Part shown: piece by piece, positions 46,677-56,901 of the stretch
How positions within the stretch are numbered: the first letter of the stretch is position 1
How the letters are laid out: every line of letters begins with the position of its first letter
From: Desulfacinum infernum DSM 9756
GTDB taxonomy: Bacteria > Desulfobacterota > Syntrophobacteria > Syntrophobacterales > DSM-9756
Direction: 5' to 3'
NCBI RefSeq assembly: GCF_900129305.1
Contig: NZ_FQVB01000011.1
Coordinates: 62,001 to 126,000 of the forward strand
Length of the DNA stretch: 64,000 nt
Made by a program: the position numbers and the translations under genes
Notes under the pieces: generated by a model
The model's input: only the letters and a program-made list of their open reading frames with translations
The model's database searches: none
Told to the model about the DNA's origin: nothing

Positions 46677-47124
46677 GGAAATCAATACGGATATCGCCAG
46701 CGGCTGTATCGGCCTCCTTTTGACGGTGCTCTTCTACTTCGGCCTGGAAGATGTCCTGTGGATGAGCATCATCTTTCCGGAAGCGGTGGTCGCCATCATG
46801 GGCGTCCTGTCCGCCGTTCTGATCATCAAGGGGTTGGTGAAGCCTTCCCGGCGCCTCATCTTCGTGGAGGGCTCCAACGTGCGATGGATCGTGACAGGGG
46901 TCCTTTTCTTCTGCTGGGTGATGGTCATGCCGGTCCTGGGCTTTTTCGTGAGCACGGTTCTGTTCATGTCCCTCATCGTCATCTATCTGGCCCGCGCCCG
47001 CACGCCCGTGACGGTCAGGAAGATCTGCGTCTGGGTGCCCGTTGTCATCGCGGAGGTCGCCTTCTTTTACGTCACTTTTACGAGATTCCTGTACGTTCCG
47101 TTGCCCGAGGGGATGTTTTTCTAA
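46669..47124 (+). CDS. tctB: Tripartite tricarboxylate transporter TctB
   Basis: The 151-residue protein has four predicted helices, the size and topology of the poorly conserved small TctB subunit. It starts inside the end of tctA and so is translationally coupled to it. The gene order here is C-A-B rather than the Salmonella C-B-A. Confidence 0.88.
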   Translation: MNREINTDIASGCIGLLLTVLFYFGLEDVLWMSIIFPEAVVAIMGVLSAVLIIKGLVKPSRRLIFVEGSNVRWIVTGVLFFCWVMVMPVLGFFVSTVLFMSLIVIYLARARTPVTVRKICVWVPVVIAEVAFFYVTFTRFLYVPLPEGMFF

Positions 47125-47158
47125 TCCTTGTAACCACTGAATGATGGGCCGTTTTTCG

Positions 47159-47184
47159 GGCAGGACCCGCCGGCGGGTCCTGCC
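47159..47184. other. 26-base perfect palindrome between tctB and the LeuC-like gene
   Basis: GGCAGGACCCGCC and GGCGGGTCCTGCC are exact reverse complements with no spacer. It lies 34 bases after the tctB stop and 30 before the next start. No T-run follows, so it is not a standard terminator. It could stabilise the transporter mRNA or lower downstream expression. Confidence 0.6.
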
Positions 47185-47214
47185 GAGGGGCGGCTCTGCG
47201 CCGAAGGAAGGACC

Positions 47215-48489
47215 ATGCACGCCATCGAAAAGATCCTGGCACGAGCTTCCGGAAAAGACTCCGTTCGCGCGGGCGAGATCGTCAACTGCCGGGTGGACCT
47301 GGCGGAGGTGAACGATCTCTACCCCCAAACCATCCATTCCTTCTACGAAATGGGAGGCCGACGGGTCCATTCTCCCGACAGGATCACGTTCATCCTGGAT
47401 CATTACGCGCCGGCGTCCAGCATCCAGCAGGCGGAAAACCAGAAATTCATGCGTGAGTTCTGCCGCGAGCAGGGGATCGAGCTTCTTTTCGACGTGAATT
47501 CCGGCGTCTGCCACCAGGTCATGGTGGATCACGGGCTTGTCTATCCCGGCATGGTCCTGATCGCCACCGATTCCCACACCACCACCCACGGGGCCTTGGG
47601 AGCCTTCGGTACCGGGGTGGGCGCCACGGATCTGGCGGTGATCCTGGCCACGGGGCACCTGTGGCTCCGGGTGCCGGAAATCCTCCGCATTCACCTGACC
47701 GGCCGGTTGTCCGTGGGCGTCTATGCCAAGGATGTCATCCTGCACATCATCGGCAGGCTGGGGGCCGATTACGCCATCTACAAGGCCGTGGAATTCACGG
47801 GGCCGGTGGTGAAGGAGCTGTCCGTTTCCGAGCGCATGGCGCTTTGCAACATGACCACCGAGATGGGCGCCAAATGCGCCTATATCCAGCCCGACCAGGT
47901 CACCCTGGGCTTTCTCAAGGGGAAGGTGAAACGGAATCTGGAGCCCGTGGAAACGGATCCGGATTTCCAATACGCCGAGGAGCTCTTCTTCGATGTCTCC
48001 GCCATACCCCCGCAGCTGGCGGTGCCGAGCAGCGTGGACAACGTGCGCCCGCTGTCGGAACTGGTGGGAACCCCAGTCCATCAGGCCTACCTTGGGAGCT
48101 GCACCGGCGGCCGGGCGGAAGACCTGGCGGTGGCCGCCCGGATCCTGAAAGGGCGCAGGGTTCACAAGGACACGAGACTGGTTGTGGTTCCCGCATCCCG
48201 GGACGTCTTCCTGGAAGCCCTGCAACGGGGGGACGTGGCGGCGCTGGTGGAAGCCGGGGCCACCTTCGTGACTCCCGGGTGCGCGGCCTGCTTGGGAACC
48301 CACGAGGGGATTCTCGCCGCCGGCGAGGTGTGCATCGCTTCCACCAACCGGAACTTTCCCGGCCGCATGGGGCACACCCAATCGGCCGTCTATCTGGGAT
48401 CGCCGGCGGCGGTGGCGGCCGCGGCCCTGAACGGGCGGATCACCGACCCTTGCGAGATCCTTGCCGAACTGGAGCGGAAAGAATCATGA
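47215..48489 (+). CDS. Aconitase-family hydro-lyase, large subunit (LeuC-like)
   Basis: The 424-residue 4Fe-4S dehydratase has TDSHTTTHGALGAFGTGVGATD and cluster Cys residues in LGSCTGGRAEDL and PGCAACLG. It belongs to the IPM isomerase/homoaconitase branch. Its context (tricarboxylate uptake, a beta-decarboxylating dehydrogenase) suggests a catabolic role on a substituted malate or citrate rather than leucine synthesis. The stop overlaps the small-subunit start. Confidence 0.88.
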   Translation: MHAIEKILARASGKDSVRAGEIVNCRVDLAEVNDLYPQTIHSFYEMGGRRVHSPDRITFILDHYAPASSIQQAENQKFMREFCREQGIELLFDVNSGVCHQVMVDHGLVYPGMVLIATDSHTTTHGALGAFGTGVGATDLAVILATGHLWLRVPEILRIHLTGRLSVGVYAKDVILHIIGRLGADYAIYKAVEFTGPVVKELSVSERMALCNMTTEMGAKCAYIQPDQVTLGFLKGKVKRNLEPVETDPDFQYAEELFFDVSAIPPQLAVPSSVDNVRPLSELVGTPVHQAYLGSCTGGRAEDLAVAARILKGRRVHKDTRLVVVPASRDVFLEALQRGDVAALVEAGATFVTPGCAACLGTHEGILAAGEVCIASTNRNFPGRMGHTQSAVYLGSPAAVAAAALNGRITDPCEILAELERKES

Positions 48490-49004
48490 AAAGAATCCTC
48501 GAGGGCAGAGCCCATGTGTTCGGAAACAACCTGGATACGGATCAAATCTACCCCGGTCAATACCTGGAGCTGGTGACGGCCGAGGAGATCGGCCGGCACG
48601 CCATGGAGGGGGTCGATCCCCGCTTTGTGAAGAACTTCCGGCCCGGAGATATCATCGTGGGCGGCACCAACTTCGGGTGCGGCTCCAGCCGCGAACATGC
48701 GGCCATCGCGCTTCGGGCCGTGGGCGCGGGGGGCATCGTGGCCGAGTCCTTTGCCCGGATCTTCTACCGCAATGCCGTCAACCTGGGGCTCCCGGTGCTG
48801 GTGTGCCCCGGCGTTTCCCGCCGGGTTTCTTCCGGCGACCGTCTGGTGGTGGATCTGGAAAAGGGGCGGGTGCGCAACGCGACCACGGGAGTGGAAATGG
48901 AGGCGGAGCCCTTGACCGAAGTCGTCTTTGAGATTCTGGAAAGCGGCGGCATCAAGCCGCTGGTGAAAAGGCAGCTGGCCGCCCTTCATGCACAAAGCCG
49001 ATAG
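48486..49004 (+). CDS. Aconitase-family hydro-lyase, small subunit (LeuD-like)
   Basis: The 172-residue swivel-domain subunit has HVFGNNLDTDQIYPGQYL and GGTNFGCGSSREHAAIALRA, the substrate-Ser/Arg loop of LeuD. The ATGA overlap with the large-subunit gene shows they form one enzyme. It is shorter than E. coli LeuD (201), as in the LeuCD/HACN-type archaeal and bacterial relatives. Confidence 0.9.
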   Translation: MKRILEGRAHVFGNNLDTDQIYPGQYLELVTAEEIGRHAMEGVDPRFVKNFRPGDIIVGGTNFGCGSSREHAAIALRAVGAGGIVAESFARIFYRNAVNLGLPVLVCPGVSRRVSSGDRLVVDLEKGRVRNATTGVEMEAEPLTEVVFEILESGGIKPLVKRQLAALHAQSR

Positions 49005-49022
49005 AAGCAGGAGGACATGGCG

Positions 49023-50126
49023 ATGAAGATCACGGAAGTCAAATGCGAATTGCTCAAGATGCCTCTGCCGCGGCCCATGCAGTCCGGGTCATCCAGCGGA
49101 GTCAAAGGCGGGCCGGTCGGGCACATCTACATGCCTTTGGCCGTGATCCGAACGGACAGCGGCCTCACGGGAACCGGGTACGGATGGACCCTGCTGGGCG
49201 GGGCCACGGCCATCCGGTGCGTGATCCAGGACGATTTTGCGCCCTTGCTGCTGGGAGAAGACCCCCTGGACAATGAACGGCTGTGGACCAAGCTGAACAA
49301 GCGGCTGCAGAGCGTGGGGCGTGCCGGCGTGGTCAACCAGGCCCAGGCCGCTGTGGATCTGGCGCTCTGGGACATCAAGGGCAAGGCCGCGGGCCTGCCC
49401 GTCTACAAGCTCCTGGGCGGCATGCGGGAAAGCGCCCCCGTGTACGGGTCGGACGGCGGGTGGCTCTACATGAGCGTGGAGGAGATGATCGACGCCTTTC
49501 ACGAGTATCTGAGCCAGGGCATGATGGGCGTCAAAATGAAACTGGGCCATGAGGATCCGCGAGTCGACATCGATCGGGTGACCCGGGTACGCAAGGCCCT
49601 GGGCGATCAGGTGTGGATCGCCACCGATGCCAACCAGAAGTGGGACTACCCCACGGCCTTGATGGTGGGCCGCGAGCTGGAGCGGCTGGGCGTGGCCTGG
49701 TTCGAGGAACCCCTGTGGTGCGACGACGTGCCCGCTCACGCCCGGCTGGCCGACGCCCTGGACATCCCCATCGCCATGGGCGAGACGCTGGGATCCCGCT
49801 ACGAATTCGATGCCTATATCCGGGCCGATGCGGCGGACATCCTCCAGCCGGACATCTGCCGGGTGGGGGGCATCACGGAGATGGTGAAGATCGTCCACAT
49901 GGGGCAGGTGGCCGGACGGCCCATCGCGCCGCACCACATGATGGAGAGCACGATCCAGGTGGCCTGCGGCGTCATGGCGTCGGGTCCCATCGAGTACATG
50001 CCCTGGGTCTCGGGGGCCTTTGCCGAACCCATGCGCCTGGAGAACGGCCGGATGTTTCCGCCCGACAAGCCGGGCCTGGGTCTGGAAATCCCCGAGGACG
50101 TGGTCCGCAAGTTCCGGGTGGAATGA
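49023..50126 (+). CDS. Mandelate racemase/muconate lactonizing family enzyme
   Basis: The 367-residue enolase-superfamily enzyme keeps the MR-subgroup chemistry: KxK base in GVKMKLGH, metal ligands in [15 protein letters not shown] and AMGETLG, then the Asp/His dyad region QPDICRVGG and IAPHHMME. It probably dehydrates or epimerises a hydroxy acid (tartrate, aldarate). ATG 49023 has AGGAGG 8 bases away; ATG 49017 is too near. The exact substrate is unknown. Confidence 0.86.
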   Translation: MKITEVKCELLKMPLPRPMQSGSSSGVKGGPVGHIYMPLAVIRTDSGLTGTGYGWTLLGGATAIRCVIQDDFAPLLLGEDPLDNERLWTKLNKRLQSVGRAGVVNQAQAAVDLALWDIKGKAAGLPVYKLLGGMRESAPVYGSDGGWLYMSVEEMIDAFHEYLSQGMMGVKMKLGHEDPRVDIDRVTRVRKALGDQVWIATDANQKWDYPTALMVGRELERLGVAWFEEPLWCDDVPAHARLADALDIPIAMGETLGSRYEFDAYIRADAADILQPDICRVGGITEMVKIVHMGQVAGRPIAPHHMMESTIQVACGVMASGPIEYMPWVSGAFAEPMRLENGRMFPPDKPGLGLEIPEDVVRKFRVE

Positions 50127-50157
50127 GGCGGATCCCCCTTTCACACAGGAGAAAATC

Positions 50158-51216
50158 ATGGCCTATCGCATCGCTGTCATTCCGGGAGACGGCATCGGAA
50201 AGGAAGTCGTTCCCGAGGGGGTTCGAACCCTGGAGGCCCTGGGCCGGAAATTCGGCTTTGAGGTATCCTTTGCGGAGTTTCCCTATTCCTGCCAGTACTA
50301 CCTGGATCACGGGGAAATGATGCCCCCGGACGGCCTGGAGCAGCTGAAGGCCTTCGACGCCATCTTGCTGGGCGCCGTGGGCGATCCGCGGGTTCCCGAC
50401 CACGTGTCCCTGTGGGGTCTGCTGTTGCCCATCCGAAGGGGCTTCGATCTCTATGTGAATCTCCGCCCGGTGCGGCTGCTCCCCGGTGTCCGGAGTCCTC
50501 TGGCGGGCCGGGGAAGGGACGACATCGACTTCGTGGTGGTCCGGGAAAACACGGAAGGGGAGTACTCGGAAATCGGAGGCCGCTTGTTTCCCGGAACGGA
50601 CCGGGAGGTGGTGATTCAGGAGACGGTCTTCACCCGCAAGGGGGTGGACCGGGTCCTCCGGTACGCCTTTGAGCTGGCGCGCCGGCGCCCGGACCGTCAC
50701 GTGACCTCCGCCACCAAATCCAACGGAATCCTCCACACCATGCCCTTCTGGGACGAGCGCTTCAAGGCCATCGCCCGGGAATACCCGGACGTGCGGGCGG
50801 ACCAGTACCACATCGACATCCTGACGGCCCACTTCGTGCTCCATCCCGACTGGTTCGACGTGGTGGTGGGGAGCAACCTGCTGGGCGACATCCTTTCCGA
50901 CCTGGGGCCCGCCGTGGCGGGCGGCATCGGGATCGCGCCGTCGGCCAACCTGAACCCGGAGCGCCGTTTTCCGTCCATGTTCGAACCCGTCCACGGCTCG
51001 GCGCCGGACATCGCCGGAAAGGGTATCGCCAATCCCATCGCCACGCTGTGGTGCGTGCAGATGATGCTCGACTTTCTCGGCGAACCCCGGGCGGCTGAGG
51101 CTCTGATGCGGGCCATCGAAGCCGTCACCGCCGAAGGGGTCCTGACGCCGGATCTGGGCGGCACGGCCAAGACCGTGGAATTCACCGACCGGGTCCTCGC
51201 CCGTATCGAGGGCTGA
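50158..51216 (+). CDS. Tartrate/D-malate-type beta-decarboxylating dehydrogenase
   Basis: The 352-residue NAD-dependent enzyme of the IPMDH/ICDH family opens [19 protein letters not shown]. It has [15 protein letters not shown], the tartrate/D-malate dehydrogenase form of the substrate loop rather than LeuB's, plus [14 protein letters not shown] and [21 protein letters not shown] precedes the ATG. It ends the + strand cluster. With the aconitase pair it could run isomerise-then-oxidatively-decarboxylate chemistry. Confidence 0.88.
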   Translation: MAYRIAVIPGDGIGKEVVPEGVRTLEALGRKFGFEVSFAEFPYSCQYYLDHGEMMPPDGLEQLKAFDAILLGAVGDPRVPDHVSLWGLLLPIRRGFDLYVNLRPVRLLPGVRSPLAGRGRDDIDFVVVRENTEGEYSEIGGRLFPGTDREVVIQETVFTRKGVDRVLRYAFELARRRPDRHVTSATKSNGILHTMPFWDERFKAIAREYPDVRADQYHIDILTAHFVLHPDWFDVVVGSNLLGDILSDLGPAVAGGIGIAPSANLNPERRFPSMFEPVHGSAPDIAGKGIANPIATLWCVQMMLDFLGEPRAAEALMRAIEAVTAEGVLTPDLGGTAKTVEFTDRVLARIEG

Positions 51217-51345
51217 AACGTGTTGCGGTTTCCGCCGCCTTGCCCCTCATGGTACCGGGCCGGCAGGGCTCGGCTCGCCATCGAGCACGGCCTCCGGACC
51301 GGGACCGATGGGGAGCGCACTTCAATCTTGGCGGCGCAATTTCCC

Positions 51346-51360
51346 GGCCCCGCCGGGGCC
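51346..51360. terminator. Possible bidirectional terminator
   Basis: GGCCCC-GCC-GGGGCC lies between two convergent genes (stops at 51216 and 51392). There is no clear T-run on either side, so it is only a candidate. Confidence 0.3.
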
Positions 51361-51391
51361 GCGGGAAGGACTCCGAAGCGGCCCGGGCGGT

Positions 51392-52429
<1,038 letters not shown>

Positions 52430-52451
52430 CTATGGATCTTGCCGGCGACGT

Positions 52452-53639
52452 CTACAAGGCCGAGCGGAGTACGGCTTCGATGTCCGCCTTGCTCATGGGC
52501 GGCCGGCCCAGGAGGTTGCCGTGTTCATCGCGGAGAACCAGTGCGGCGTCCTCGGCGTAGCGGGGGATGAGTTCATCGCCGATGCCCAGCTCCGAGAGGC
52601 GCGTGGGACACCCGATGGAGCGCAGGAACGCTTCAAAGCGGTCGATCCCTTCCATGGCCAGTTCGAGATCACCCCGGCCGTCCGCCTGCAGGCCGAAAAC
52701 ACGTCGGGCGAATTGGGCAAAACGCTGGGGCCGGGCCTTGGCGGCAAAGCGCATCCACGCCGGATTCACCACGGCCAGACCGGCGCCGTGGGGGACGTCG
52801 TGATGGGCCGAAAGGGCATGCTCGATCATGTGCACCGGATGGACCGCATCCACGCCGGCCTGCACCCAGCCGTTGAGGGCCACGATGGACGCCCATTGGA
52901 CCTGGGTGCGGGCTTCCAGGTCGCCGCCGTCGGCCACGGCCCTGCGGCCGTATTCCATGGCGGTGAGGATAACACCCTCGGCGAAACGGTCCTGGATGGG
53001 GGTTCCGTCCACACCGTTGAAGTAGCCTTCGGTCACGTGGGTGATGATGTCGCAAACCCCGTAGGCGGTCTGGTCCCTGGGCACGGTCAGGGTGAGTTCC
53101 GGATCGGCCAGGGCGACCCGCGGAAAGAGACAGTCCGCCTTCACGAACGATTTGACCTTCACTTCGTCGTTGCTGATCACCGCCCCGCAGTTCATTTCCG
53201 ATCCGGTGGCGGCCAGTGTGGGCACCGTGATGATGGGGAGCGCCCGGGTGGGGAGCACCCAGTTTTCCTGCCCGTGGCCGATCATGTCCCAGGGATCGCC
53301 TTCATAGAACACGGCGGCGGCGATCACCTTGGCCGCGTCCATGGTGCTGCCGCCGCCCAGGGCGACGACCAGGTCGCAGCCTTCCCGGCGGGCCATGTCG
53401 GCTCCGCGCCTTACTGAAGTGATTCTCGGGTTGGGTTCGATCCCGGCGCATTCCACCACCGAAACGCCGGCCTTTTCCAGGCTTGTGACGGCGCGGTCGA
53501 AGACGCCGGTCCGCTTGACGCTGCCGCCGCCTGTCACAAGGAGGGCCTTCCGGCCGTGTTCACGGGCCGCCTCGCCCAGGCGCGACAACGTCCCGGCGCC
53601 GAAGATGAGCCGTGTGGGGTTGTAGAACTCGAATTTCAT
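52452..53639 (-). CDS. Iron-containing alcohol dehydrogenase (YqhD/BDH-like)
   Basis: The 395-residue group III alcohol dehydrogenase begins MKFEFYNPTRLIFGAGTL. It has the NAD(P) motif LGGGSTMDAAKVIA, TLAATGSEMN, and metal ligands in HMIEHALSAHHDVPHG. YqhD-type enzymes reduce short aldehydes with NADPH. Start ATG 53639 follows AAGGAGGCATACC. It is divergent from an AraC regulator and upstream of the aldo/keto reductase. Confidence 0.92.
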   Translation of the reverse strand: MKFEFYNPTRLIFGAGTLSRLGEAAREHGRKALLVTGGGSVKRTGVFDRAVTSLEKAGVSVVECAGIEPNPRITSVRRGADMARREGCDLVVALGGGSTMDAAKVIAAAVFYEGDPWDMIGHGQENWVLPTRALPIITVPTLAATGSEMNCGAVISNDEVKVKSFVKADCLFPRVALADPELTLTVPRDQTAYGVCDIITHVTEGYFNGVDGTPIQDRFAEGVILTAMEYGRRAVADGGDLEARTQVQWASIVALNGWVQAGVDAVHPVHMIEHALSAHHDVPHGAGLAVVNPAWMRFAAKARPQRFAQFARRVFGLQADGRGDLELAMEGIDRFEAFLRSIGCPTRLSELGIGDELIPRYAEDAALVLRDEHGNLLGRPPMSKADIEAVLRSAL

Positions 53640-53851
53640 GGTATGCCTCCTTGGCGGAAGATAAGGATGTGGATGACCTTGGGACGGGGGTACTCTAACG
53701 CCGCCTGCCCCGAAACCGGTAAAACGATGCTCCGAAAAGCTTGCCTGATCGTGCGAATCGACGGATTTTTCTGGCCGGCCCATCGCCGGATGGGTTAGGG
53801 TGTTTTCCGCCACCCTGCCTTTTACGCAAAAGGAATGCGAGGTGCACCGGA
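53640..53851. promoter_or_regulatory. Divergent control region of the aldehyde-reductase cluster
   Basis: It contains two inverted repeats: CCCATC-GCCG-GATGGG (53778-53793) and AGGGTG-N8-CACCCT (53796-53815), 37-60 bases before the AraC start. Either could be an operator for the regulator. No consensus -35/-10 pair stands out. Confidence 0.35.
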
Positions 53852-54778
53852 ATGGAGAAGGCGTTGAAGGAACTGGCCGGGGCGATTGCCCGATGGACCG
53901 ATCGGTCCGAAATTTACGAGACGTCCGTGCCGGGTCTGACCCTGTTTCGGCATGAGGCCCCCACGGAGCCCAAAAGCGGGCTTTACGAACCGTCCGTCTG
54001 TGTGATCACCCAAGGGGCCAAGCGGGTGCTTCTTGCCGGCGACGACTTCGTCTACAATGCCCGCCATTACCTCATCACCTCCCTGCACCTTCCCACGGTG
54101 GTGCAGATCATCGAGGCCAGCGCGGAAAAGCCCTGCCTGGGCCTCGTTTTGAAGCTCGATCTGGGAGAGATCTCTCAGATGATGGTGGAAGGAAACCTTC
54201 CGGCACCCCGCACGCAGCCCACCAGCCGGGGCATGGCGGTGGGAGAGATGACCCCATCGCTTCTCGGCGCTTTCCAGCGCCTGGTGACCTTGCTGGATGA
54301 AGGGGAGCACCTTCCCGTGCTGGCTCCCCTGTACCGGAGAGAAATCACCTATCGACTGCTGGTGGGGGATCAGGGCGTTCGCCTGCGCCAGATCGCGTCG
54401 GCGGGAAGCGCGACCCGGCAGGTCGCCGGGGCGATCGAATGGTTGAAACGAAACTTCACTCAACCGTTGCGGGTGGATGATCTGGCGGCCAAGGCGGGGA
54501 TGAGCCGATCCACGTTCCATCACCACTTCCGGCGAATGACCGGCATGAGCCCCCTCCAGTACCAGAAGCAGCTGCGCCTGATCGAGGCCAGACGGCTGAT
54601 GCTCACGGATCACCTGGATGCGGCCGGTGCGGCGTTCCGGGTCGGCTACGAAAGCCCGTCGCAATTCAGCCGGGAATACAAGCGGCTTTTCGGCGCCCCG
54701 CCCTCGCGGGATGTGGCCGGCCTGCGCCAAAGAGCGGCCGTGCCCGGGGACCGCCGGGACGGCTCCGCCGCCGCATAG
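53852..54778 (+). CDS. AraC-family regulator (YqhC-like)
   Basis: The 308-residue protein has an AraC_N (PF06719-like) sensor domain (SVPGLTLFRHEAPTEP, YEPSVCVITQGAKRVLL) and a C-terminal double HTH (LAAKAGMSRSTFHHHFRRMT, then FRVGYESPSQFSREYKRLFG). The N-terminal type and position next to a YqhD-like dehydrogenase and an AKR match E. coli YqhC, an aldehyde-responsive activator. GAGGTG precedes ATG 53852. Confidence 0.9.
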   Translation: MEKALKELAGAIARWTDRSEIYETSVPGLTLFRHEAPTEPKSGLYEPSVCVITQGAKRVLLAGDDFVYNARHYLITSLHLPTVVQIIEASAEKPCLGLVLKLDLGEISQMMVEGNLPAPRTQPTSRGMAVGEMTPSLLGAFQRLVTLLDEGEHLPVLAPLYRREITYRLLVGDQGVRLRQIASAGSATRQVAGAIEWLKRNFTQPLRVDDLAAKAGMSRSTFHHHFRRMTGMSPLQYQKQLRLIEARRLMLTDHLDAAGAAFRVGYESPSQFSREYKRLFGAPPSRDVAGLRQRAAVPGDRRDGSAAA

Positions 54779-55041
54779 CTCGCCCGGCTGGGAAGCCATA
54801 CAGGATCCACGGCCCCGTGCCGCTGAAGCTGTCACTAGAGTCGTGCCGGCTCCGGAGGACCGTGTCCCCGCCTGCCACCCTCCTCCTGGCCACTTTCCAC
54901 AGCCGGATGTCACTTAGGATATGGATGCGCCGCATCTTTTCAAAGGGGGGCACATCCCCGAAGGGGCGGCAACGGCTTTGATAGGGATTTCCTTCTGTCC
55001 GGCCTGAACTGGATGTCGCAAGTTTGTCGTAAGTTTGGCCC

Positions 55042-55175
55042 TTATGCCTCGAGGCGGTAGATCAGCCGATTGGTCGCCCCTTCGGAAACGAGAACCCCTT
55101 TCTCGACCATGTTTCTCAGCTCCCGCTGAAGAATGCGCCAATTGACGGGAATTTCCCGGCCTGGTGCGTTGACCA
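55042..55175 (-). pseudogene. Winged-helix remnant
   Basis: The last ~44 codons (GREIPVNWRILQRELRNMVE...TNRLIYRLEA) look like the C-terminal winged helix of a regulator or AlbA/Fic-type protein. Upstream the reading frame degenerates into GC-rich hairpins with no domain. No start with a ribosome site is seen. I read it as the 3' stump of a lost gene. Confidence 0.45.
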
Positions 55176-55636
55176 TGTGTGAAAAAGCCCTTTCCCCTGG
55201 GAGAGCGGGCCTCCGGCCCGCACGAGAAACGGGCGAGACGCCCGCGATCTCGGGAGAAACAGCCTTCTCGGACAAGCTCCGTGGGGGTTGCGCATGGACG
55301 CAGGCGTTCCGTCTCGAACCTTCAAGGCAAGGGGGATGCTCGCGGAGCCGTAAATCCGCGTGAATCAGGAAGATACGCAAAGACCCCGCCAGGTCATCCC
55401 GACGGGGTCTCGCGTTAACTAAGAACCGCCCAAATTGGCAGATTGAAATCTGGCTCCCCTTGTGCAACCCTTTTCATGACGGTTCTCCTTCTCCGGCTAT
55501 TAACCGAAAGCCGTTGTGGTTTAATAAGCTATCAAAGAACATATGGCCACCGGCAGGGTGAAAAACTCGACAGCCTCATTTACCCTATCAAAAGGAGTTG
55601 TCGTAAGTTGTGTCGCAAACCGGTCGCAAACATCGG
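55176..55636. other. Gene-free border of the CRISPR-type operon
   Basis: It contains GC hairpins (GAGCGGGCCTCCGGCCCGC near 55203, and CGGGCGAGACGCCCGCG near 55231). It also contains a perfect 8-bp stem AGACCCCG (55381-55388) / CGGGGTCT (55403-55410), which reads on the - strand with TTTG following and may terminate the operon that ends at 55637. The AT-rich part 55411-55636 has no direct repeats, so there is no CRISPR array here. Confidence 0.5.
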
Positions 55637-56515
55637 CTATTTGTTGTCCTGATGCATCCAGTACCCATAGTTGTCAATCGACCAGGCCGTTGTACGTTGC
55701 AGAAATGAGCCGGGGGCCCACGTAAGTGCTCCTCTCCACGGGCTGCCTTGGTCCCAACCGCCAAGAAGCTCTTTCACTCCTTGCATTCCCTGGATTTGAT
55801 GCCGGCCACCTTCCAAGGCATGTCCCCAAACGATGTCGCTTTGTATTTCGGGATGCTCCCCATCCAAATAAACTCGTTTCCCGAAGATGGACAAGTCGCC
55901 GGATACCTCCTGCCACTCCACACGGCATATTTTCCCAAGACCGTATCTGGTGTCGCCACCGACAAAGAGGGTATCGATATTGTCCAACGCCCTCCGAAAG
56001 CCGTTGTTTCTCAAGAAGACGTACCCCAAAAGCAGCACGGCATTCGTTTCCCCCTGACAGTTGGAATCACGCCACCAGGGATTGATACATTCTGTCTCCC
56101 GGAGTGTGCCTTCAGATGCTGAGTCCGATTCGGGAGCGATTGCGGTGCCGGGCCGGGAGTCCAGCAGACGACGTCTGAAGTCACGGTCCGACAGCCTGTT
56201 CTTGCCGCCGTGGCAATGCCATTGGAGTCCTCTCATCGTTTCGAATTTCGGTATCCAAGGTCGAATCGTGTCGCCCCGTTTCTCGGCCGGAAAGAGATAG
56301 GTGAAACGGCACTTGTGAGCGACTTTGTCTCCAAGATTCTTGTAATCTGGAAAGCTTTCACTACTTCGCGATCGAGATATCTCAGCGGTCACAGCTCCCC
56401 AAAGCACACGCGCCGGGACATAGGGTCTACAGCGGTTCAACGCCCCTGCCGGAGGCATGCCGACGAAAAGCGGCGCTTCCGGTCGCCAGATCCATCGAAG
56501 TGCCGTCCAGGTCAT
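55637..56515 (-). CDS. cmr3: RAMP protein, Cmr3/Cas5 group (type III-C)
   Basis: The 292-residue protein opens MTWTALRWIWRPEAPLFVGM and has a RAMP glycine-rich loop, FVGGDTRYGLGKI, near residue 190. The position as last gene of a Cmr module and the overall size suggest the crRNA 5'-handle binding Cmr3/Cas5-type subunit. Sequence alone supports RAMP membership better than the exact subgroup. Its start overlaps the cmr5 stop by 4 bases. The base composition is less GC-rich than the housekeeping genes. Confidence 0.68.
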   Translation of the reverse strand: MTWTALRWIWRPEAPLFVGMPPAGALNRCRPYVPARVLWGAVTAEISRSRSSESFPDYKNLGDKVAHKCRFTYLFPAEKRGDTIRPWIPKFETMRGLQWHCHGGKNRLSDRDFRRRLLDSRPGTAIAPESDSASEGTLRETECINPWWRDSNCQGETNAVLLLGYVFLRNNGFRRALDNIDTLFVGGDTRYGLGKICRVEWQEVSGDLSIFGKRVYLDGEHPEIQSDIVWGHALEGGRHQIQGMQGVKELLGGWDQGSPWRGALTWAPGSFLQRTTAWSIDNYGYWMHQDNK

Positions 56516-56901
56516 GTTCGCACCTCACTATTTTGTGGCACTCGCGCATGATAGCGGGCGTAGACGAGTGTTTGCCGGACCAGATCGCGGGCCAGCAGTA
56601 GCTTGTCAAGATCCTTGGCCATCCGCTGAAGCGAGGTAAAGACGTCGGCATTGTCAGGAAGTAAAGGGGCCTGCTGTGGCGTTTGTTGCAGGAACTTATA
56701 AATCTTTTTCGTGACCTTTTCACCTTCCCCACTGCCGCCTCGCGTTTTCAAAAAAAGAAATAGAGCATAAATTCCTTGTTCTTCCAGAACGGTGAGCGCA
56801 CTCGTAATGAGGTTCTCAAGCTCCTTTGACGGCCTCTCCGCAATGGTCTTGCCCACCCTGGCACAGGCAAGGTCCAGGTTTTCGAAGGTCGGAGCGTCCA
56901 T
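56512..56901 (-). CDS. cmr5: Small subunit Cmr5
   Basis: The 129-residue all-helical protein has Cmr5-like opening NLDLACARVGKTIAERPSKE, then LPGM-like spacing with SALTVLEEQGIYALFLFLKT. Small subunits line the target RNA in type III effectors. It overlaps both neighbours (1 base with cmr4 as TAATG, 4 bases with the last RAMP). Confidence 0.85.
   Translation of the reverse strand: MDAPTFENLDLACARVGKTIAERPSKELENLITSALTVLEEQGIYALFLFLKTRGGSGEGEKVTKKIYKFLQQTPQQAPLLPDNADVFTSLQRMAKDLDKLLLARDLVRQTLVYARYHARVPQNSEVRT

Noticed and set aside
44049-46685. An 878-codon open frame on the - strand across tctC and tctA
   Set aside because: It is antisense to well-supported transporter genes, with low-complexity His/Gly/Asp-rich content.
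55411-55636. CRISPR array next to the Cmr operon
   Set aside because: No direct repeat of 24 or more bases with regular spacing is present in the AT-rich stretch.
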